Of a DNA stretch of 64,000 nucleotides, positions 1 to 8,909 are shown piece after piece. The stretch spans positions 62,001-126,000 of the forward strand of contig NZ_NEHW01000005.1 of assembly GCF_002112505.1 (NCBI RefSeq). The letters are read 5' to 3'. This stretch comes from Pseudomonas sp. R28(2017). GTDB lineage: Bacteria > Pseudomonadota > Gammaproteobacteria > Pseudomonadales > Pseudomonadaceae. A model generated the notes under the pieces. It did no database searches, was not told the origin of the DNA, and saw only the letters and a program-made list of their open reading frames with translations. Both the position numbers and the translations under genes were made by a program. How positions within the stretch are numbered: the stretch's first letter is position 1; the number at the start of each line of letters is the position of its first letter.

Positions 1-653
1 GCTGCCATAACCCGACCGGCGTCGACCTGACCCTGGACGACTGGAAAAAGGTTCTGGAAGTGGTCAAGGCCAAGGGCCACGTGCCGTTCCTCGACATGGC
101 CTACCAGGGCTTCGGTGATGGCATTGGCGAAGACGCCTTCGCTGTGCGCCTGTTCGCCGAGTCGGGCATGGAGTTCTTCGTTTCCAGCTCGTTCTCCAAG
201 TCGTTCTCGCTGTACGGCGAGCGCGTCGGCGCACTGTCGATCGTCACCGCCTCGAAGGACGAAAGCACCCGCGTGCTGTCGCAGGTCAAGCGCGTGATCC
301 GCACCACCTACTCCAACCCGCCGACCCACGGCGCGACCATCGTCGCCACCGTGCTGAACAGCGCCGAACTGCGCCAGATGTGGGAAGCCGAGCTGGGCGA
401 GATGCGTGAGCGCATCCATGGCATGCGCAAGCAGATGGTTGCGCTGCTGGCCGAATACGGCGCCAAGCGCGACTTCAGCTTCGTCGGCCGCCAGGTGGGC
501 ATGTTCTCGTACTCGGGCCTGACCGTTGAGCAGGTTGCCCGCCTGAAGAACGACTTTGGCATCTACGCCCTGGACACCGGCCGCATCGCCGTCGCCGCAC
601 TGAACCAGAGCAACATTCACGTGGTTACCAAGGCCATCGTTGAAGTGCTGTAA
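1..653 (+). CDS. tyrB: Aromatic amino acid aminotransferase, 3' part
   Basis: This is the C-terminal 216 residues of a fold-type I PLP aminotransferase; the 5' end lies outside the window and the frame is open from base 3. The first residues read CHNPTG, the loop that contacts PLP in aspartate/aromatic aminotransferases. SSSFSKSFSLYGERVG contains the PLP Schiff-base lysine (codon 198-200). The family moves the amino group between aromatic amino acids or aspartate and 2-oxo acids in the cytoplasm. Aspartate aminotransferase specificity cannot be excluded from this half, but a tyrB-type gene just before tRNA-Asn agrees with my memory of P. putida gene order. A hairpin follows the stop codon. 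Confidence 0.88.
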   Translation, partial: CHNPTGVDLTLDDWKKVLEVVKAKGHVPFLDMAYQGFGDGIGEDAFAVRLFAESGMEFFVSSSFSKSFSLYGERVGALSIVTASKDESTRVLSQVKRVIRTTYSNPPTHGATIVATVLNSAELRQMWEAELGEMRERIHGMRKQMVALLAEYGAKRDFSFVGRQVGMFSYSGLTVEQVARLKNDFGIYALDTGRIAVAALNQSNIHVVTKAIVEVL

Positions 654-664
654 CTGCTTGATTT

Positions 665-693
665 GTCAGGAGGTCGCTTGACTTCCTCCTGAC
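665..693 (+). terminator. Hairpin after the aminotransferase gene
   Basis: GTCAGGAGG (665-673) pairs perfectly with CCTCCTGAC (685-693) across an 11-base loop, 12 bases after the stop codon. No clear U tract follows, so intrinsic termination is likely but not certain. Confidence 0.55.
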
Positions 694-715
694 AATCGGT
701 AAGATACGCGCAGAT

Positions 716-791
716 TCCGCGATAGCTCAGTCGGTAGAGCAAATGACTGTTAATCATTGGGTCCCTGGTTCGAGTCCAGGTCGCGGAGCCA
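716..791 (+). tRNA. tRNA-Asn (GTT anticodon)
   Basis: 76 bases fold as a complete tRNA. Acceptor arms TCCGCGA (716-722) and TCGCGGA (781-787) pair, followed by discriminator G and an encoded CCA. The D arm carries AGCTCAGTCGGTAGAGC. The anticodon loop CTGTTAA gives anticodon GTT. The T arm contains GGTTCGAGTCC. This decodes AAC/AAU as asparagine. No integrase gene or duplicated 3' end lies next to it. Confidence 0.97.
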
Positions 792-800
792 AACACTGAG

Positions 801-833
801 AAAGCCCCCGAATGCGCAAGCATCGGGGGCTTT
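801..833. terminator. Bidirectional terminator between tRNA-Asn and the cupin gene
   Basis: AAAGCCCCCGA (801-811) pairs with TCGGGGGCTTT (823-833) around a short loop, giving a GC-rich stem with T runs on both strands. It can end the tRNA transcript rightward and the cupin transcript leftward. Confidence 0.85.
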
Positions 834-877
834 TTCGTTGCCCGTACTGAAGGTTTGGGGCGCCTTTCGGCTCAACC

Positions 878-1294
878 TTACTTCCCTGTCGGCTCAGTCA
901 CCGGCTTGCCTTCGTCCACCAAACTCCACACCAGCAATTTTGCCGGCCGGGTCTTGCTGGCGTTGCGCGAAATGCTGTGCACGGTGCCGGGCGCTTCGTA
1001 CCAGTACTCACCCGCCTTGTAGGTCTTTTCCTGTTCGTCGTTGAGCTTCGAGACCACCGCCCCTTCCAGCACATAGGCCATGACAGCACCCGGATGCTGA
1101 TGGGCGGGCGATGCCTGCCCGGGGGCATAGCTGACCGTAAGCATGACGGCTTTCTTGCCAGGCGCATTGGCGGGCTGTTTTTCCTGCAGGACCTTTACCT
1201 GATCAGGCACGTCGCCGTGCGCCCAAGCGGCGCTCTGGCCACCGAGCAGGCCAGCACTGACGAACAAGGCAAGGCAAAGACGGGTAGGTTTCAT
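878..1294 (-). CDS. Exported small cupin-domain protein
   Basis: 138 residues starting at the ATG at 1294, chosen because AATCAGGAGAAG gives a good ribosome site and the protein then begins with a signal peptide (MKPTRLCLALFVSAG, likely cut after AWA, about residue 26). An upstream in-frame extension is Arg-rich and has no such signal. The rest is one cupin barrel: motif 1 is SPAHQHPGAVMAYVLEG and motif 2 is YWYEAPGTVHSISRN. The two His in HQH and the His of GTVH are likely metal ligands. The protein is probably periplasmic. Substrate unknown. Confidence 0.8.
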   Translation of the reverse strand: MKPTRLCLALFVSAGLLGGQSAAWAHGDVPDQVKVLQEKQPANAPGKKAVMLTVSYAPGQASPAHQHPGAVMAYVLEGAVVSKLNDEQEKTYKAGEYWYEAPGTVHSISRNASKTRPAKLLVWSLVDEGKPVTEPTGK

Positions 1295-1395
1295 AGGGCT
1301 TCTCCTGATTGGCAAGTGCCTGCAGGTTAGGCCCGGTAGCCCATCGCGCAAACGGCCAATCAGGAGAAAAAACAGGGGGCCAGCGGCAATCGGCC

Positions 1396-1956
1396 TCAGC
1401 AATTGCGCCCGATCGGGTAGAACTCGCCGTGGCTCCAGACCCCGAGCCACTCCTCGCCCTCGATCATGCGTGGTACTGCCAGGTCGACCAACTGGTAGAA
1501 CACATTGCGGTGGATCAGCGCCTCCAGATTCGTGCGCATCAAGACGTAGGGTGACGGCTCCTGGGTGAGCGGATCGATCTCGACCCGCAACGGGTTCTGC
1601 GGCCCCGCCTCGGCCTGATCTTCGACATTGCTGGTAAAGCGCAGCACCTGCGCCTCGCCACTGCCCAGCACCTCCAGCGTCACGGCCACGAACGGCGCAT
1701 CATCGACGTGGATGCCAACCTTCTCCACCGGCGTGATCAGGAAGTAATTATCGCCATCGCGGCGAATGATGGTGGAAAACAGCCGGACCATCGGCTTGCG
1801 CCCAATGGGCGTGCCCAGGTAATACCAGGTGCCGTCACGGGCGATACGCATGTCGATATCGCCGCAGAAATCCGGGTTCCACAGATGCACCGGCGGCAGC
1901 CCCTTGTGCTTGGGAATCTGCGCCAATATATCGTTGGCCTTGCCGGAATCCGTCAT
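1396..1956 (-). CDS. DUF1285 family protein
   Basis: 186 residues. It matches my memory of the DUF1285 family of proteobacteria: HLWNPDFCGDIDMRIARDG near the start, GTWYYLGTPIGRKPMVRLF, then a second beta-rich half ending GVWSHGEFYPIGRNC. No signal peptide or membrane segment. I take the ATG at 1956 rather than the GTG just before it, because of the upstream GAGGG. It begins 10 bases after the stop of the lipoprotein gene, so the two are likely co-transcribed. Biochemical function is unknown. Confidence 0.75.
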   Translation of the reverse strand: MTDSGKANDILAQIPKHKGLPPVHLWNPDFCGDIDMRIARDGTWYYLGTPIGRKPMVRLFSTIIRRDGDNYFLITPVEKVGIHVDDAPFVAVTLEVLGSGEAQVLRFTSNVEDQAEAGPQNPLRVEIDPLTQEPSPYVLMRTNLEALIHRNVFYQLVDLAVPRMIEGEEWLGVWSHGEFYPIGRNC

Positions 1957-1966
1957 CACCCTGCCC

Positions 1967-2572
1967 TCACTCGCTCATGCCCAGAAGGCTACGAGCGTAC
2001 TCGCGCATCGGTGCGCCAAGCAAATCCTGCGGCGACTGGTCGTGGAACGTCAACAAACCGCCACGGCTCTTGATCCGCGCGGTGTCGATCAGGTAACGCG
2101 TGTTGGTTTCGATCAGCATCATCTGCACGACACCGGTATCCCAACCCAGACGGTCGACAGCCTGCTCGTCATACCACTCATCGCCATTGCCGATGCGGTC
2201 GTCGGTGCGGGCGAAGCGGGTGTAAAGCACATAATCGGCGCCGACCGAACGGGCCTGGGCAATCGCTTCTTCAAGGCCAAGCGGCCCCTGGGCACGACGC
2301 ACCAACGGGAAATACTCGACGAAGCTCTTGAACGCCTCATCGGCCACCGCATTCTGCTTCGGCACCGGCCCCTTGCCCGGCGGCATGAACGCGCCCTGGC
2401 CGATGAAGATGAACGAGTCGGGCTGCAGGCGAATCGACAAGGTACGGCGGGTATCGCTGTGGTCCAGCAAGCCGGCATCGCTCATGTGGTAACGGACGCC
2501 CTCGCCCATATCGCTGACATTCATGCAACCGCCCAACGCCATCAGCGTCAGCAGCAAGACCAGGCTACGCAT
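1967..2572 (-). CDS. Lipoprotein, DUF4823-like
   Basis: 201 residues. MRSLVLLLTLMALGGC is a lipoprotein signal with lipobox LGGC (Cys16), so the mature protein should be lipid-anchored. The body contains IRLQPDSFIFIGQGAF and ARSVGADYVLYTRFARTDD, a pattern I associate with DUF4823 lipoproteins of Pseudomonas. The family name is tentative; the lipoprotein call is firm. GGAGGAAAG sits just before the ATG. The gene lies between moaA and the DUF1285 gene in the same direction. Confidence 0.75.
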   Translation of the reverse strand: MRSLVLLLTLMALGGCMNVSDMGEGVRYHMSDAGLLDHSDTRRTLSIRLQPDSFIFIGQGAFMPPGKGPVPKQNAVADEAFKSFVEYFPLVRRAQGPLGLEEAIAQARSVGADYVLYTRFARTDDRIGNGDEWYDEQAVDRLGWDTGVVQMMLIETNTRYLIDTARIKSRGGLLTFHDQSPQDLLGAPMREYARSLLGMSE

Positions 2573-2638
2573 CTTTCCTCCAGTGGCCGGTGACGAAAAA
2601 CCGGCGAATAGCCGGCGGATGCAGCTTTTGCGCCAGCT

Positions 2639-3607
2639 TCAGCCGCCAATCACCTTCATCACCGTCACCCCCCCGGAAAACGCCAGTTCCTGCTTGTCTG
2701 CCAGGGCTTTCACCAGCAACCGTTGCAAACCTGGCAGCGCCTGATGCCGTGGTTTTTCCAGCAGGTCGCCGACAAAGTGACGATTGCCCGAAGACAGGCA
2801 GCCATGCAGCCAGCCGGTAGAGGACAGGCGCAGCCGCGAGCAGGTACGGCAGAACGGCACGCTTTCGTTGGCGATGATGCCGAAATGGCCATGCCCCGGG
2901 ATCTGGTAGCGCAGCGCCGTGGCGTCCAGCGCGGCGTCGACCTGTTGATAGCCATACCGGGCACCGATCACATTGAGCAACGCATCGAGCCCGACAAACT
3001 GTTGCAAGAATGCATTGCTGTCCCGGGCCAGATGCCCCATGCGCATCAGTTCGATGAAGCGCAACTCGAAACCACGCGCCATGCAATAGTCGAGCATCGG
3101 CAGTACCTGATCGAGGTTCTGCCCACGCATTGGCACCATGTTGACCTTGATGCGCATGCCCATGGCGCTGGCCTTGTCCATGCCTGCCAGCACACTGGCC
3201 AGATCACCGCCACGGGCGATGCGGCGGAATGCCTGGGGATCGAGGGTATCGAGGGACACGTTCAGGCGGCGAATACCGGCCGCCTGTAGTTGGGGCAGTT
3301 TGCGTGCGAGCAGCTGGCCGTTGGTGGTCAGCGCGATGTCGTCGAGGTCGAGCTTCGCCACCGCCACCAGAAAGGCATCCAGCCGAGGGCTGACCAGCGG
3401 CTCGCCACCGGTGATGCGCAAACGCTCGATACCGGCGGCCTCAATGAGGTAGGCCACGCCACGCGCCAAGGCCTCGGCCGACAGTTCATCCTGGGCTGCG
3501 ACCAGGCGCTTGCCATCCGGCACGCAGTAACTGCAGGCATAGTTGCAGGCAGCAGTCAGGCTGACGCGCAGGTTGCGAAAACGCCTGCCTTGACGATCGA
3601 CGATCAT
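2639..3607 (-). CDS. moaA: GTP 3',8-cyclase MoaA (molybdenum cofactor)
   Basis: 322-residue radical SAM enzyme that turns GTP into 3',8-cyclo-7,8-dihydro-GTP, the first step of molybdopterin synthesis. The N-terminal cluster motif is CNYACSYC; the C-terminal cluster ligands lie in VPFCRTCSRLRLSSTGWLHGC; the chain ends in the Gly-Gly (KVIGG) needed in MoaA. The start at 3607 is chosen because CCGGAG lies 6 bases before it and MIVDRQGRRFRNLRVSL is the usual N-terminus; an upstream ATG at 3661 lacks a ribosome site. No other moa gene is nearby, so it may be a second, unlinked copy. Confidence 0.9.
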   Translation of the reverse strand: MIVDRQGRRFRNLRVSLTAACNYACSYCVPDGKRLVAAQDELSAEALARGVAYLIEAAGIERLRITGGEPLVSPRLDAFLVAVAKLDLDDIALTTNGQLLARKLPQLQAAGIRRLNVSLDTLDPQAFRRIARGGDLASVLAGMDKASAMGMRIKVNMVPMRGQNLDQVLPMLDYCMARGFELRFIELMRMGHLARDSNAFLQQFVGLDALLNVIGARYGYQQVDAALDATALRYQIPGHGHFGIIANESVPFCRTCSRLRLSSTGWLHGCLSSGNRHFVGDLLEKPRHQALPGLQRLLVKALADKQELAFSGGVTVMKVIGG

Positions 3608-3714
3608 GGATGACTCCGGCATGGATGAATCGGGGCTGGCAAAACTTGACTCATGGTTCAAGTTTTTGCAAGTCCCCTTTTCATGCCAGGCTCACCCGCT
3701 GACGAAGAGTGCCT

Positions 3715-4350
3715 TCAGTTGGCGGCTTCCGGATCACGCTTGCGCTTGTTGCCCATGCGCACGCCGATGTCCATGAGGAACTGGAAGAAGCCTTCCTGAT
3801 CTTCAAGCACATTGCTCCAGAACGGCGAGTGGTACAGCGCCACGGCACCGTGCACCAACGCCCAGGCGGCGCAGTAGTGGAAGTACGGCGGCACGTCTTC
3901 GAGCTTGCCTTCGCTGATGCGGCCCTTGATCAGCTGGGTCAGGCGGTCGAAGTTGGACGCGCGAATGCTGTGCAGCTCTTCGACCATTTCCGGCACCTGG
4001 TTGCCCTTGACCACCTTTTCTTCCAGGCGGTCGAACAGCCGGTAGCGCTGCGGGTCGCGCATGCGGAACTCGAAGTAGGCGCGCGACAGCGCCTCCTTGT
4101 CGCGATCGACATCGGCCGAGTGCAACAGCGCGTTCAAGTCACGCTCATAGTCGAGCATCAGGCGCAGGTAGATCTCCGCCTTGGACTTGAAGTGCTTGTA
4201 GATCGTGCCTTTGCCGATACCCACGGCGTCGGCGATCATCTCGACGGTGACGCTGTCTTCACCCTGTTCGAGGAACAGCTTCAGCGCTGTATCGAGGATT
4301 TCCTGTTCGCGACGGCGAAACTCACGGACCTTACGAGGTTCTTTCTGCAT
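3715..4350 (-). CDS. TetR-family transcription regulator
   Basis: 211 residues from the ATG at 4350 (MQKEPRKVREFRRREQEI). Residues about 15-60 form a TetR helix-turn-helix: ILDTALKLFLEQGEDSVTV, then ADAVGIGKGTIYKHFKSK. The C-terminal half is all-alpha ligand-binding or dimer domain with no recognisable ligand signature. It is divergent from the class V aminotransferase gene across about 70 bases. That gap has an imperfect dyad (TGCA at 4394-4397 and 4404-4407) that could be an operator, so control of its neighbour and itself is plausible but unproven. No Shine-Dalgarno is visible before this ATG; further upstream starts exist but read as non-family sequence. Confidence 0.85.
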   Translation of the reverse strand: MQKEPRKVREFRRREQEILDTALKLFLEQGEDSVTVEMIADAVGIGKGTIYKHFKSKAEIYLRLMLDYERDLNALLHSADVDRDKEALSRAYFEFRMRDPQRYRLFDRLEEKVVKGNQVPEMVEELHSIRASNFDRLTQLIKGRISEGKLEDVPPYFHYCAAWALVHGAVALYHSPFWSNVLEDQEGFFQFLMDIGVRMGNKRKRDPEAAN

Positions 4351-4421
4351 AGGAAGGACTGGATGACATTGAAGCGGTTTATTATGCCTAACTTGCAGCA
4401 AATTGCACGGATCATCCAACC

Positions 4422-5555
4422 ATGTCTATGTTTCACGATGAGTTCGAACAGGCACCGGGGCTGCGTTACCTGAACCATGCGGCCATTGCTCCCTGGCCGC
4501 GCCGGGCCAGCGAGGCCGTGGCGCGCTTTGCCCATGACAACGTGCGCCTGGGTGCAAGCGACTACCCGACATGGCTGGCCACCGAACGCAGGCTGCGTGA
4601 GAGGCTGGCGCGACTGATCAACGCGCCCTCCTGGGCAGACATCGCGTTGGTGAAGAACACCTCCGAGGCACTTTCGCTGGTCGCTTTCGGTCTCGACTGG
4701 CAAGAAGGTGACCAGGTCGTGATCAGCGACGAGGAGTTTCCCTCCAACCGCGTGGTCTGGGAAGCGTTGGCCGAGCGCGGCGTCGAGGTGACTGAGGTGA
4801 GCCTTGCCGGGCCTGATCCGGAAGCCGCGCTGCTCGCCGCCTGCGGCCCGCGCACGCGCCTGCTGGCGGTGAGCGCGGTGCAGTTTGCCAGCGGCCTGCG
4901 CCTTGACCTGCCACGCCTGGGCGAGGGTTGCCAGGCACGCCAGGTGCTGTTTTGCGTCGATGCCATCCAGCAGATTGGCGCCCTGCCCTTCGACGTGCAG
5001 CGCTACCGCTGCGATTTCGCCATGGCCGACGGCCACAAGTGGATGCTGGGCCCCGAGGGCCTGGGTGTGTTCTATTGCCGCGCCGCCCTGCGCCCGCAGC
5101 TGAAGCTGCATGCCTTTGGCTGGCATATGCTGGAGCGACTGGGCGACTTCGAACGCCGCGAGTGGCAGCCGGCGCGCAGCGCAAGGCGCTTTGAAAGCGG
5201 CAGCCCGAACATGCTGGGCGCGTGCGCACTGGAGGCCAGCCTGTCATTGCTGGAGGAGATCGGCATGGACGAGGTCAGCAGGCAATTGCAGCTACGGGTC
5301 GATCAACTGCTTCAAGGCTTGGCCAGTGTTCCCGGGATACACCTGCATAGCCCGGCAGCCCGGGAAAAACGGGCGGGCATCGTGACCTTCAGCATTCAGG
5401 GGCGGGACAACGCGGCCATCTACCGAAGCCTGTTGGCAGAGCAGACGATCTGTGCACTGAGAGGGCCGGGAATACGATTTTCGCCACATTTCTACACCAG
5501 TGAGCAGCTGATCGACGAAGCTGTGCGGCAAGTAAGGCGTCTTGCCATGCATTGA
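4422..5555 (+). CDS. Class V PLP-dependent aminotransferase
   Basis: 377 residues of the NifS/CsdB-like fold. LRYLNHAAIAPWP is the substrate loop near the N-terminus; KNTSEALSLVAFGL binds the PLP phosphate; FCVDAIQQIGALPFDV carries the PLP aspartate; MADGHKWMLGPEGLG carries the Schiff-base lysine. No Cys in the usual desulfurase loop position was recognised, so this is more likely an aminotransferase or lyase than a cysteine desulfurase. Substrate not predictable. It is divergent from the TetR gene. Confidence 0.85.
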   Translation: MSMFHDEFEQAPGLRYLNHAAIAPWPRRASEAVARFAHDNVRLGASDYPTWLATERRLRERLARLINAPSWADIALVKNTSEALSLVAFGLDWQEGDQVVISDEEFPSNRVVWEALAERGVEVTEVSLAGPDPEAALLAACGPRTRLLAVSAVQFASGLRLDLPRLGEGCQARQVLFCVDAIQQIGALPFDVQRYRCDFAMADGHKWMLGPEGLGVFYCRAALRPQLKLHAFGWHMLERLGDFERREWQPARSARRFESGSPNMLGACALEASLSLLEEIGMDEVSRQLQLRVDQLLQGLASVPGIHLHSPAAREKRAGIVTFSIQGRDNAAIYRSLLAEQTICALRGPGIRFSPHFYTSEQLIDEAVRQVRRLAMH

Positions 5556-5731
5556 GGGAGGAAGGGACGGCGGGCGTATTCCAAATCTGTTTAAAAAACG
5601 AACAGAGAAGCACTGGCACTGCGCCAAACCTGACCAATACTTGAAGTGTTGGCGCGGCGCATCCCCCCCAAGTGGCGCGCCGATAAAGGTGCTCAGGGAC
5701 CGCGTACCTTTGTTTTACTCCTAATGGTCTT

Positions 5732-5767
5732 AACCCGGATTCCCCCCCCAGAACCCGGGTTTTTTTT
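5732..5767 (+). terminator. Strong intrinsic terminator
   Basis: AACCCGG (5732-5738) pairs with CCGGGTT (5755-5761), followed by a run of T. It lies 177 bases after the class V aminotransferase stop codon, so it ends either a long 3' UTR or a small RNA. Confidence 0.75.
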
Positions 5768-5890
5768 GCCCGAGACCAGATGCCAAGCACCGGTTCCGGC
5801 TCCGGCCCCGGCTCTGGCTCTGCTTTTGCTGTTGCTTCTAAGCGCGCAATAGCCAGCCTCTTGGCGTCCGTTGTCACGGGACAGGCCCAT

Positions 5891-6158
5891 GGTTACTTTT
5901 TGCCCAGTCAAAAAGTGACCCGCCGTAAGGGCGGAAAGGTGACTGTGCGTCGCTATCGCAAATGGATGCACTCGGAATATTCAAAACCACAGCAGTCGAG
6001 CTTTTGGCTGTTGGCTTTTGGCTTTTGGCTTTTGGCTTTTGGCTTTTGGCTTTTAAAAGTGGGCTTTCAAATCAGGTTTACATTCATTCGCCATGGAGGT
6101 GCTGAATCACCTTTTCGCCTTTACGGCGACCTACTTTTTGACTGGGCAAAAAGTAGGC
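5891..6158. repeat. Inverted repeat with 54-base arms
   Basis: The left arm (5891-5944) and right arm (6105-6158) are close reverse complements. Each contains its own hairpin, of the kind ctactttttgactgggc then aaaaagtag. Between the arms are about 160 bases, including a 7-base tandem repeat. A similar inverted match flanks it further out: the text at 5819-5848 (gctctgcttttgc...cgcgcaa) recurs inverted at 6362-6390. I recall similar blocks between many P. putida genes, so this is probably one copy of a dispersed family. Confidence 0.75.
6013..6054. repeat. Tandem 7-base repeat (ggctttt, six copies)
   Basis: Six perfect head-to-tail copies of ggctttt lie in the space between the inverted-repeat arms. 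A degenerate copy precedes them. No coding role is apparent. Confidence 0.9.
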
Positions 6159-6376
6159 AAAAACCCCCGCTCCCATCATCCGGCCCCTACGCTGCGCTCC
6201 GGGGTCCCCTCACTCCGGCGCCCTCCGGGCCCGCGCGGCCTACGACTTGCTGCGCAAGTCTACATCTCGCGCCTTCGGCTGCGCCGAAGGGGTGCTGCGC
6301 ACCCTGGCCCTCCAGACGCCTGCGTTCGGCCTCCTGAAGTCGCACTCTGCGTCGCCTGAACTACCGCGCACTTAGA

Positions 6377-6462
6377 AGCAAAAGCAGAGCAAAAGCAGAG
6401 CAAAAGCAGAGCAAAAGCAGAGCAAAAGCAGAGCAAAAGCAGAGCAAAAGCAGAGCAAAAGC
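6377..6462. repeat. Tandem 11-base repeat (agcaaaagcag, seven copies plus a partial)
   Basis: Seven perfect copies run from 6377 to 6453, with a partial eighth to 6462, ending 13 bases from the tatD stop codon. Copy number is likely to vary between strains by slippage. Copies are directly adjacent with no spacers, so this is not a CRISPR array. Confidence 0.93.
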
Positions 6463-6475
6463 GATTGGGCTGGGT

Positions 6476-7258
6476 TCAGGCCACTCGTGCAAGTGGGAAC
6501 AAGCGCTTGAAGTTGCCCGTGGTCTGCTCGGCCAGCTGGTCGTAGCTGACCCCACGCAAAGACGCCACGTACTCCGCCACTTCCCGCACATACTGCGGCA
6601 GATTCGGCTTGCCGCGATGCGGGATTGGCGCCAGGTACGGCGAGTCGGTTTCCACCAGCAGGCGGTCGGCCGGCACCTGCCGCGCCACCTCGCGCAACGC
6701 ATCGGCATTGCGGAAAGTGACAATGCCAGACAGCGAAATGTAATAACCCAGGTCCAGCGCCGCCTTCGCCATGTCCCAGTCTTCGGTGAAACAGTGCAGA
6801 ACGCCCGCCTGCGGCAGGTTCGCTTCGCGCAGCAACGCCAGCGTATCGGCGCGGGCGGCGCGGGTATGCACGATCACCGGCTTTCCAGTCTGGCGCGAGG
6901 CTTCCAGGTGCAGGCGGAACGACGCCTGCTGCAACTCGGCAGCTTCCGGCTCGTAGTGATAATCCAGGCCAGTTTCACCGATCGCCACCACATGCGGGTG
7001 CGCCAGCTCGCGCAGCAGCCATTCCAGCGCCGGCGTCTCGCCAGGCGCCAGGTCCAGCGGGTGAATACCGACCGAGCAGTCGACATCGGCATACTGCTCG
7101 CTCAGCGCCTTCACCGCCCCGGCATTTTCGGCGCTGACGCCAATGCACAGGAAATGCCCGACCCCGCGCTCACGCGCAGCCTGCAGGGCAGCATCGAGGG
7201 AGCCTTGGTGGGCACTCAGGTCAAGACGGTCGAGATGGCAATGGGAATCTACGAGCAT
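6476..7258 (-). CDS. TatD-family metal-dependent hydrolase (YcfH type)
   Basis: 260 residues starting MLVDSHCHLDRL, whose HxH (DSHCHLD) supplies the first metal ligands of the TIM barrel. Further family motifs are AIGETGLDYHYE (catalytic Glu), PVIVHTRAA (metal His), HCFTEDW and VETDSPYLAPIPHRGKPN. The family comprises DNA 3'-exonuclease/deoxyribonuclease-like enzymes. I start at the ATG at 7258; an in-frame GTG 12 bases upstream is possible. It follows tmk and holB as in the E. coli tmk-holB-ycfH order, which favours the YcfH subgroup over TatD itself. Confidence 0.9.
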   Translation of the reverse strand: MLVDSHCHLDRLDLSAHQGSLDAALQAARERGVGHFLCIGVSAENAGAVKALSEQYADVDCSVGIHPLDLAPGETPALEWLLRELAHPHVVAIGETGLDYHYEPEAAELQQASFRLHLEASRQTGKPVIVHTRAARADTLALLREANLPQAGVLHCFTEDWDMAKAALDLGYYISLSGIVTFRNADALREVARQVPADRLLVETDSPYLAPIPHRGKPNLPQYVREVAEYVASLRGVSYDQLAEQTTGNFKRLFPLARVA

Positions 7259-7288
7259 GGCAAGCGGCACACATGAAAAGTTGGAAAA

Positions 7289-8909
<1,621 letters not shown>

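Larger units (their letters stand above)
5556..6475. other. Gene-free repeat-rich intergenic region
   Basis: 920 bases with no credible gene. From left to right: a small hairpin (TCTGTT/AACAGA, 5586-5606), a strong terminator (5732-5767), the left arm of a 54-base inverted repeat (5891-5944), a run of ggctttt (6013-6054), the right arm (6105-6158), a GC-rich stretch (6159-6376) and a run of agcaaaagcag (6377-6462). Open frames here are low-complexity and Arg- or Leu-rich. Confidence 0.8.

Noticed and set aside
716..791. tRNA-Asn as an integration site for a genomic island
   Set aside because: No integrase, direct repeat of the tRNA end or composition shift follows it.
5780..6359. Overlapping frames in the repeat block
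   Set aside because: Products are low-complexity repeats (for example FGFWLLAFGFW) or Arg-rich read-through of a GC-rich repeat.
6377..6462. CRISPR-like array
   Set aside because: Units are 11 bases and directly adjacent without spacers; no cas gene nearby.
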